DNA of 64,000 nt from Caprella mutica (lineage: Eukaryota; Arthropoda; Malacostraca; Amphipoda; Caprellidae): positions 1-64,000 of the forward strand of contig CANNZV010002504.1 in NCBI GenBank assembly GCA_947561585.1, in the 5' to 3' direction. The notes under the pieces are model-generated. The model saw nothing but the letters and a program-made list of their open reading frames with translations, was not told the DNA's origin and did no database searches. A program made the translations under genes and the position numbers. Each line of letters starts with the position of its first letter. Positions within the stretch are counted from its first letter, which is position 1. This document shows, piece by piece, positions 55,880 through 64,000 of this stretch.

Positions 55880-57280
55880 TTGCTACAAAGTTAATTGAAA
55901 TGTGTATTTAAATATAAAAGTTTTGAGTAATTAAATTAGAAATAACGTCAATTAAGATGTCAAGTAGCTAATCTGTACAACATATTTTTACACGAGAAAC
56001 TTGAAGGATTGGTTACCAAATAACATCAAGTTCTCTCAGATTTGGCAGTAGCTATAACTTATTATTGAAATAATTTTATTTATTTAATACCAATTCTATC
56101 TTAGGATAGGATTCTGAAACCTAAGTATTAGATTTATGTATCATTATAAGTATAAGATATAATAATACTTATGTCTCAAAACTAGCTGCCGAGTAAAACA
56201 CAGTGCGTGTGACTGAGTTTTTATTAGTGATCTGCAATAGTAGACATAAAGATACATGAATATTTATATAATATACAATTAAGTATTAAAACAATAAGGT
56301 ATCTGATCAAATTAAAACCTATATAAGAAACGAGCAAGAGTATTAAAATTACTTTGGGTATTTGGGCTTGGTAAATTGGTACGTAAACTGAATTAAGCAT
56401 ATGTGCATGAAGTGCTGTGTAATTGTTAAATGAGAGTATATTTGAAACTGCCAATATACAAGACAAAATTAATATCCTAGTGAATAATTAGAATAGAATA
56501 ATTGACAAGAACAACTAAAATGCACTTTCACGGAAAATAGGGTTCATGAGATTTAATTAAGAGAGGAATATAGTTAGGAAATAGATTTCAGAAGTAGTAA
56601 TAGGGATTGTGAGATTGTAATAAAATAGTCAAAGTAATAGATGGAATTGATATGTATCAAGGGATTAACATTTGCTTCAGACATATTGCATGACGTCAAG
56701 AAGAAGTCAATACAGGGGACTTGGAAGAGGTAGTGTGAACGGAAAGTGGCTCTCTAGGCAATAGAGTGACGGATAAATGTAAATAGTTCAGCAAGTAATT
56801 TCATAAGTGATAATAGCAATGGATATAAATAGTCATGAGATTTAATTTAATAATTAGTCACTTTTAACATGGTACATTAAAATTTTTAAACTGCTGTAGA
56901 TTAGACTCTATGACAACTAAAGCTACAAAATATTCGAAATAGATATATGCTAGCGAAATCTATGAAACTAATAATTCTATGATGAATGAGAGGTATCTGA
57001 CACAAGTAAACTGATAAATTTCAAGGGAGAGATCAGAGATGTATAGCTTCCTAACATGCATAGTCAGTAAAGAGACCAGACTGAAAAGTATAACATGATT
57101 TGAAGATTGATCATGGGTCTTAGTCCTGTTTATTTCCTATGTGCATGCTCCTATCAAGTCTGCACTCAGTAGAAAATGGGAGATATTTGGGATATTCTCT
57201 CCGAACAATTTTGAATTAATTTCTATATTTAATCAATTTTGCTACAAAGACTTCTGAATTAATTCCTAAATTACATTAAT
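55880..57280. other. AT-rich intergenic DNA, no gene seen
   Basis: No supported gene; the minus frame 56224-56466 lacks any signature. ACTTCTGAATTAATT..TTTTGCTA-type words repeat near 57210-57285. Confidence 0.5.
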
Positions 57281-57286
57281 TTTGCT

Positions 57287-57685
57287 ATGAACAGAATAAG
57301 AGATCTCTATGAACACTTTACTAGTTTCTACAGACTGGAAACTTCCAATAATATTTTTTTTGCCCAAGTCGGTGCATGTCCCAATTACTTTAAAAAATCC
57401 TGGCTGCTGGCTCTTACCTTGTGTCTGAGGTCTGATGATCCATCATTTTCTGACTGGCTGAGTGGTGAAGAGAGGGAACAGGAAGAACTGTTGATTTTTG
57501 TGTTAGATTCCGTAAAGATTACATTGACCAGAGAGATCACTAGACAGGAGGAGTTGCTGATATTGAGAGTGCAGCAGAGACAGACTGTGAGTCTGTGGTG
57601 GGACTGGGACCCCAGTTTGTATTTGGTGCACAGTGCTCAGAAACCTGAATTTTTCAAAAAGCTGAAAAAATCCAACAAATTTTAA
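57287..57685 (+). CDS. Hypothetical 132-codon open frame, probably repeat-derived
   Basis: An open frame from ATG 57287 to TAA 57683-57685. The product is acidic in the middle (SGEEREQEELLIFVLDSV) and ends basic (FFKKLKKSNKF). No family is recognised. Pieces of its DNA (TTTCTACAGACTGG, GGGACCCCAGT, TGTATTTGGTGCAC, CTTTTTGAAAAAGCT inverse words) echo the mosaic repeats at 38340-39420, so it may be an open stretch of a mobile repeat instead of a host gene. It lies 217 bp upstream of the first coding exon of the RRM/F-box gene on the same strand and could also be an upstream exon, though no convincing splice donor ends it. Confidence 0.3.
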   Translation: MNRIRDLYEHFTSFYRLETSNNIFFAQVGACPNYFKKSWLLALTLCLRSDDPSFSDWLSGEEREQEELLIFVLDSVKITLTREITRQEELLILRVQQRQTVSLWWDWDPSLYLVHSAQKPEFFKKLKKSNKF

Positions 57686-57901
57686 ATATTTTGGCTAATT
57701 CAGCAACATGTTCCAAATTTAGCTTCTAAAAAATTAATTGTAAAATAGTAATAATTAATTAATAGCTAAAAATCCACAGAATTTTTTTTTAAACAGGAAA
57801 TACAATCAGTAGTAGATACCTACTGTTTCAATTGTTATTTTGTTCCTCAGAAATCTACTTATTTATAATTTCACTAGTTGCCATTTCTGTTAACTTCAGC
57901 A

Positions 57902-60900
57902 ATGGCAGAGGCTTCTTCTGAAATGACGGTTTATAAATCTGTCTATGTTGGGAACATTCCTGATTATGTAAGTATCATCAAAATTATTTGTTGAATGATC
58001 TTTAACTTGGAATAGCTAATGGTTGAATATTTCTTCATACTAATGTGCAATTTTATATTTTCTAGCTCGATCATGATGATGATTTCCGTGACATTTTCAT
58101 GCAGTTCACCGATTTTGTGCACAGTGCCAGGATAATAAGAGATTTCCATTCAAAATGGAGCCGTGGATTTGGGTTTCTTATTGTATCAGAGGATGATGCT
58201 GAAAAGTAAATTAATAACCTGTATAGCTACTGTAGTTATTTAGCCATTAGCTGTATAAAATTTATTTATTCAATTATAATGAGGAAGAAAGGTAATAGTG
58301 CTCAACTAGTTAGCTACTTGGTGTTTTTTACAAATAGGAAATTATATGGCTTATATTTAAGTAGAAGAATTCTTGGTATGTCTTTTTTTATTGTTTGTAG
58401 AATTTAGCTACCTGCTGATATACCACATTTGGTTTATACTTTCGCATGTAAATATCCAACCATTTTACCCTGTACAATTGTTTCAGGTTAATCAGACAGT
58501 CTAATTCAGGAAATCCCATTGTGATTGGAGGTCAGGAATTGCGCATCAAGAGAGCCGCGGAAGAACGACCATTCAAGCAGAAGAAGTTCATTCCAACACC
58601 TGGCTACAATGGCTACAAGCGACCTTCATTACCTGAGTTTGTTAGTTATGAAGAAAATGAACCAGGCAAACCCACTATACACTCCTTGAATGATGATGTA
58701 TTGAAGGCAATCTTCAAATATTTCAATTTCAAACAGCTCATTGGTATTGAAAGAGGTACGCTTCTGCTCTATCTTGATAGCTAATTACTATATATGCATA
58801 AAACATTTATTTAGGTCTCAATATTCATATTTCAATAAATACACGTGTTAATAGGTACTTTCATATACATAACTTCAATAGCTGCATTGAACATTCCAAC
58901 TGAGACACTTCAACTAGCTAATTTTCATTACAAATTAATACGAGTTTGATCTATGGTGTAAGTAAAAAGGAACATTGTTAGCTAATACACTGCTATTCTG
59001 CTTAGTATTTGTCAGTTCATAATTTACCTCTAACGAGTGACTACTGGTAGCTAGCTAAAATAAATTATCACTTTTTGATTAGATGTTAAGTTAACATCCT
59101 CTGATCTTGTTATTTTATAAACTTCCATTTATTACATCAACTTGATATCAGTCTGCAGGCGATGGCAGTTCCTCATCTATGAAAAGTACAGAGGCATGTC
59201 TTGTTGCTTCATTAGGGATGTTGTGGATCCCATTGGTGTATCATTAACTTATTTTCAAAAGGATCTTGTTCCTACTTTCCCAACTGAAGATCCTAGATGT
59301 GACTTCAAAACAATACTAAAATATCAAAGCCAGTAAGTTCTTATGCATCCATGAGCATTGTGTAGGTGACTTAGTTCATGAATTAGCTATCTCTTTTTTC
59401 TTATCTTTTATTTATTTTCCTTTTGACATAAGTAGCTAAGACCATGAGTGGGTAAAGTAAAGTAACAATCTAATGTAGCTAATGATAATGGATAGCTCTT
59501 TGAGTCTTTATTGACCCTTCTTTACAGAAATTGGACCAGAGTTTCATTGAAACAGGTTGTTGAAAAGATTCTTCTGATTGTTGGTGAAAATCTCCCAAGT
59601 CTCAGCTTCTCCAAATTCAAAGGCAGTTACTCAGAGAGCAGAGCATTGGGTGAGTTAATTTTTTTTACCTAATATTATATGAAACTACTAATTAGATACC
59701 TTCAATCTTTAATCCTATTTGAGAGATATTAAAAAAAATGCAAAATATGATGGGATCTTTGTTCAGTTCTATAGCTTTTATTGTTTTTTTAATAGCTACA
59801 TTACTTTTTATCTGTGGATATGCAACTATTATTGAGACAGTTAGCTATAGGCAAAAAATCGAACCATAATGATCAAAAATGAACTAGTTATTAAACCAAA
59901 AAGCATGTTATATAGGTAATAGCAGTTTCAATTTAAAATTTTCTGGGTGACAACGCGGACACGTCAAATAATCAAGAGTAATTTTGATCAGCTGATTACC
60001 GTACCCCATATAGTCATTATATCCTGATCTGAAGTCTTCCCTCTCAAACTCTTCTGCCTTAAAATATATATATATGTTTAGTGATTTTTCAAATACATGG
60101 GACACTTGTGGGAGATTCAGATAATCCAGGGGTTTCATTTTTGCTTACCAAATTTTTTTGCAAGAGGAAAAAAAATAGCAACTAGCCCAACCCCAAAAAT
60201 AGTTCGAACAATTATCAGCAATAATGAGCAAATTCAGCAACCGGTGATAGCCAAGTTATTTTGTTCATAGAGCGACTTTTCTCTCTGTCTGCATCTTCAA
60301 GTTCTTTTGTATTTATTTCCAATTTTGTTAAGGCAGACATTCAATCGTCAGATAGTAATATTAGAACTAGGTATAATTAGTAATATTCTGTTTTCCAACA
60401 GCTCAACTGGCACCAAATCTAGAGACATTGTGTTTGAAGGGTACTTCTTTTTTAGTGAACTTATCTCCCATCACTGAATCTTGCAAGAATCTAACCCATC
60501 TCATCCTCAACGTGAGTGATAGCTAGCTACTGAATTTATCCCTAATGATAATTGATTGCATGTAATCACCAGTGAACACCAGTAATGGTAAACGATTAGC
60601 TAGTTATCGCGTTCAGAGTTGAAAATAATAGCTAGTTACTTTCGGATTTACAGATCATTCCAAATGTTCAATAATTTTACTCCTACATTCTTCCCTTTTC
60701 AGAACATCCCTATTAACAAAAATGTCATGGCGGCCGTAGCTAAGTGCGAAAAACTGGAGACACTTAGTGCATGTGTTACGTCTGCGAAATTGCTGAAGGA
60801 CCTACCAAAGACTGTAAAGAACTTGCACGTTCAAATCGTAGAAAAGCATCTTGATTTTATAATTCTGAAAATTCAGCACCTGAAAGACCTGGAGAGGCTT

Positions 60901-62341
60901 TCTTTCCATAAAGAAATGTTGTTACCTGCTATGGTGTAAGTAGCTATCAATAGTTAATATGATCAATTTTATAATGGTTAGTAAAGTAAGCTATTGCTAT
61001 AATCAACTCTTATTTTTACGGACAGTTTGTATTTACTTTAATTATATCTGTTTACCAAGATAGTCTATCTTAATTCGAAGTGTCTGTTAAACTTTAATAA
61101 CTCATAGAGTCTACCAAATAAGCAAATATGATTCAATTTGTTATGTTTCTAATCTGATGGCTGGCTACTGATAAGAATCACAGATAGCTACAGGAAATCA
61201 AAGGTAGCAGATGAATACTTATCAAATCACACAAGAAACGTTCTTTATAAATATTATATAATTGCAAACAAAATGTATTCATACATATGGACTGATCAAA
61301 TACAAAAAAATAAAGAAGCTAACAAATACATGCATTTCATTAATTATTTTTCTTTCTAATCTCAAATATTCCACTGCAGGGAGTTTCAAGATCCTAATAT
61401 GGTAAGCTTCAACTCCAGACAAATAAAATGGCTTGCTGAGAATCACAAGAACCTCAAGTACCTGAATTGCTTTACCCGAGCAGAAGTAGAAAGTGTGGAT
61501 TACTCTGCCCTCACGAACCTAGAGGTAAGTCTCACAGCTATCACCAGGCTAGAGGAAACCTACCCAATGCCATTAAATTCAAGCCATATTTCATTAGGAA
61601 GCTATTCTTTAGACTTTAGCTAGGGTAAGTTCCTAATTATCGGTCAGGTCCACATTTTCGGACACGTTAGAAAAAATTATATAATTATTATTATTTCATT
61701 TTTATTTTAGTTGGTATCAATGATACCTGCAGGTATCATGGATACCAACTAAAATAATAATTATTATATAATTTTTTCTAACGTGTCCGAAAATGTGTAC
61801 CTGACCGATAATTAAGAACTTACCCTAGCCAAAGTCTAAAGAATAGCTTCCTAATGAAATATGGATTGAATCTCATCTTCTAATTGGTTCTAATAAATTT
61901 TTTCAATCTGTCAACTAATAGCTCGTTTAATAGCTACTCCCATTGTTTCATTACAGCACCTACACCTAGAAGGCTACTGTCCTTTGACTCTCTTTGATAA
62001 CCTCCCGCCTAAATTGCAACTCCTGGGCATCTTTCCATGGGTGAGAATTCGAGAAGATTATAATAATCCATCTCCCTGTACTATTTATTTTCTTATCACT
62101 TTATACAATAGACTTGATTTGCATCTCTTTTTCACAGGGACGTAAGTTGGATTCTCCATATTCCTTAGACTTATCATCTAAGTTACCATCGTCCTTTCAC
62201 AGCTTGTTAGTCCATAAACAATATTTTGATCTAGAGAGTCTGCTCACTCTCAAAGATGTACCATCAGTAACAAAACTGGTAGTGTTATCGGATGAATCCT
62301 ACCGCTCTGATGGTTCTTCTTTGCACCTTCTACATAGGTAA
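57902..62341 (+). CDS. RRM / F-box / leucine-rich-repeat protein, ten exons
   Basis: Exons: 57902-57967, 58066-58205, 58487-58755, 59152-59332, 59528-59649, 60402-60511, 60703-60935, 61380-61524, 61957-62040, 62138-62341; all introns GT..AG and every phase joins. Product 517 residues if it ends at TAA 62339-62341. RRM about 12-90: RNP2 VYVGNI, RNP1 RGFGFLIV. A basic linker follows, then an F-box about 134-175 (LNDDVLKAIFKYFNFKQLIG IERVCRRWQ). Residues 215-517 hold Leu-rich stretches with LRR-like LETLCLKGTSF, LTHLILN, LEHLHLEGY. An F-box protein recruits substrates to an SCF ubiquitin ligase via SKP1; the RRM suggests RNA or RNP contact (inference). The last exon ends AG-GTAAGT just before the stop, so it may instead splice onward past the window. 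The start is the first in-frame ATG; a 5' noncoding exon is possible (TTCAG at 57895). Confidence 0.87.
59908..60138 (-). CDS. Antisense 76-codon open frame within intron 5
   Basis: The minus strand reads LPQVSHVFEKSLNIYIYFKA EEFEREDFRSGY then NDYMGYGNQLIKITLDYLTC PRCHPENF before a stop. Its mixed composition (Tyr, Asp, Glu, Cys-x2-Cys) is more protein-like than most frames in this AT-rich DNA, but there is no recognised family, no obvious partner exons and no second copy in the window. It could be a small nested gene exon or chance. Confidence 0.25.
   Translation of the reverse strand: MKPLDYLNLPQVSHVFEKSLNIYIYFKAEEFEREDFRSGYNDYMGYGNQLIKITLDYLTCPRCHPENFKLKLLLPI
61584..61864. repeat. 281-bp palindrome extending beyond a MITE into intron DNA
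   Basis: The 37 bases left of the MITE (CCATATTTCATTAGGAAGCT ATTCTTTAGACTTTAGC) are repeated inverted, with one mismatch, to its right (61828-61864). The flanks are therefore an inverted duplication of the intron and not part of the transposon family, whose other copies end at GGGTAAG. Confidence 0.92.
61623..61825. mobile_element. 203-bp GGGTAAGTT-family MITE in intron 8
   Basis: GGGTAAGTTCCTAATTATCG GTCAGGTCCACATTTTCGGA CACGTTAGAAAAAATTATA is mirrored almost perfectly to CTTACCC. TA flanks at 61621-61622 and 61826-61827. The centre is TGATACCTGCAGGTATCA. It is the most hairpin-like member of a family also at 8757, 10480, 23381 and 24501. Confidence 0.92.
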
Positions 62342-62344
62342 GTT

Positions 62345-63026
62345 GAAGGACATATAAGCTATGGTTTCTATCCAACATGTTAAGAATTTTCTCTTGTCAA
62401 ATCGGATGAAGATTCTATCCACTTCTCACCGTATTTAGCGACTCACAAATAGTAGATACATCCTTTAATATTATTCGTTCTTCAGTTGATAGTTTGATAC
62501 TCTATACTCACAACACAGTTCTGTTTGATCCATTGAAGACACAATGGAATAAAGTTTCCTATATTGAAATGTTATCATGTAGCTAGCTACAAGACTATGA
62601 TTATATTCATAAATCCTTGACGCAATTTCAACTGAATTCAATTCAGATGTTTAACTTAGTGAAATGTTTAAATATGGGGTGAGGGGAGTTGTCTTGAGTG
62701 GATAGAAATATATCTCTAGGATAGCAGCAATATGTTATAGTCTGTAGGTAAGTAGTCAGTGGAGCTTCTCAGTGTTCTATTCTAGACCTTTGCTCTTTAT
62801 TTTATACATCAATGTCATGCTTAATGTACCGGTAAAGCTTATTGCTACAACGGACAGTATATGTAGCTACCTGAAAAAGAGGTCTCTATACTGATCTATT
62901 GGTTGCTGTACTCACAGAAAATTAGTTCATATGGGGATTAAACTTTGTAAGTTTTCCTTAACAGCATTTCAAAGGTAAACAATCTCGAATTATTATTAAA
63001 TTAAAACCTTATAGCTAATATATAGC
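62345..63026. other. Intergenic or intronic DNA, no exon recognised
   Basis: Follows the donor-like GTAAGT at 62338. If the F-box gene continues, this is intron. No further exon with LRR-like coding was recognised up to the transposon at 63029. Confidence 0.5.
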
Positions 63027-63028
63027 TA

Positions 63029-64000
63029 CAGGGTGCGGAGAAAGTCCCCAATCAAATTTTATTTTTTTAAATTAAAGACATAATTTATTTATGAAATTTT
63101 TCCATTTATATCTCATTCTCTCCTTATAATCATATACTTTAATGTTCCAGGTATAAATTTTGATAAATTTACATTGTCTTTTGTAAAAATGAGTCAACGT
63201 GAGGCTATTATTCAGCTACACTGTGCTGTCAAGACAAACTCAGAGATTGTTAAGCTGTTAAAAGCCCCGAAATCGACTGTTAGGGATGCTGTTAAACACT
63301 ACCAAGAACTGGAGACAACAGGTGATCGACTCTCAGGTGTGGATGACATCGCACTGCACACACTCCAACCAAAATCAAAGCCATTAGGGAGCGGATAAGG
63401 AGGAACTCCAAGCGAAGCATAAGAAAGATGGCTAAGAGTATGGATATTGACGAAAAAAGTGTGAGAACCATCGTTAAAGAAGACCTCAAGTTGTTCCCCT
63501 TCAAAATGACCAACATGCAACAGCTCACGGACTTGCAGTAACAGAAGAGGCTGGACAGATCAAAGATTCTTTTGAACGCAATGAAAGATGGCACGCAGGC
63601 TGGTGAGTTCGTCTTTTCGGATGAGAAAATGTTCACTGTGGAGGCCAAATTCAACTCCCAGAACGACAAAATTTTTGCAAAAAGTTCTGACAGTATCCCT
63701 CCATCCGTAAAGACTGTTTTCCGTCGCCAAAACCTGTCTCTGTTATGGTTTGAGCTGCCATCTCTGAGAGTTTGAGATCTCCTCTCATTTTCGTCAAAGA
63801 AGGCGCTAAAGTTAACGTAAAATTGTATATCGAAGATATTTTGACTCCAGGACAAGTCGAGATGAAGAAGCACTTCAAGGACAGGCCTTTTACCTTTCAA
63901 CAGGACTGTGCGCCCTCGCACACAGCGAATAAAACTCAAGATTGGTGTGAGTGTCACTTTCCTGCGTTTTGGAGGAAGGAATTGTGGCCTCTTTCATCGG
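63029..64000 (+). mobile_element. Mariner-type transposon, second subfamily, cut by window end
   Basis: The left terminus CAGGGTGCGGAGAAAGTCCC follows TA (63027-63028) and shares CAGGGTG with the element at 20877, but the rest of the TIR differs. The right end lies beyond the window. Confidence 0.8.
63189..64000 (+). pseudogene. Broken mariner-type transposase
   Basis: The start MSQREAIIQLHCAVKTNSEI matches in layout the HTH of the 21031 transposase, so ATG 63189 is the likely start, with ATG 63174 five codons upstream. Blocks then continue in changing frames: RRNSKRSIRKMAKSM (about 63400), FVFSDEKMFTVE with the first catalytic Asp (about 63615), and FQQDCAPSHTANKTQDW with the second (about 63900). 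Breaks: a frameshift near 63360, an in-frame TAA near 63540 and a frameshift near 63735. The third Asp should lie just past the window end. Much more diverged from the 21031 copy than one recent family would be. Confidence 0.88.

Overview
This is eukaryotic nuclear DNA, very AT-rich and repeat-dense. It has spliced genes with short GT-AG introns, an insect-type spectrum of transposons (Tc1/mariner DD37D, hAT-like and piggyBac-like MITEs, Ty3/gypsy, a decayed LINE) and many simple satellites. I read it as an arthropod genome, most likely an insect (hemipteran is a guess). Nothing bacterial, viral or organellar stands out. A 302-base run of N (39644-39945) shows it comes from a scaffold.

Layout. 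1-5210: four successive tandem arrays. 5.7-8.9 kb: fragments of dispersed repeats and a mariner transposase relic. 9.7-18.0 kb: a 36-bp minisatellite, a 465-bp TA-flanked MITE, a 25-bp array, an 18-bp array and a 30-bp satellite with higher-order structure. 19.0-27.0 kb: nested DNA transposons, including a 1301-bp DD37D mariner-type element (one in-frame stop in its transposase) inside another inverted-repeat element, and two opposed copies of a 750-790 bp pogo-like element with a related unfilled site at 34.7-34.9 kb. 27352-29368: a two-exon RING-finger gene on the minus strand. 30.3-34.9 kb: more MITEs. 35.6-37.2 kb: a LINE reverse-transcriptase pseudogene. 37.3-39.6 kb: a mosaic repeat, echoed in fragments at 54.4-55.9 kb. 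40593-43286: a terminal-inverted-repeat element, flanked by an 8-bp duplication, whose interior is almost wholly an 18-bp satellite. 43443-53153: a complete young Ty3/gypsy-type LTR retrotransposon on the minus strand. 57902-62341: a ten-exon gene on the plus strand encoding an RRM, an F-box and leucine-rich-repeat-like sequence. 63029-64000: the start of a second, broken mariner-type element.

The probable host genes are the RING gene (ubiquitin-ligase-like) and the RRM/F-box/LRR gene (a predicted SCF-type substrate receptor that may also bind RNA). Almost everything else is mobile or tandemly repeated DNA. The most noteworthy object is the LTR retrotransposon: its LTRs look identical, and its pol polyprotein carries two retropepsin-like motifs plus, between RNase H and the second protease, an OTU-like segment whose expected catalytic Cys is Ser. 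It also has an internal AATAAA plus poly(A) tract on its coding strand.
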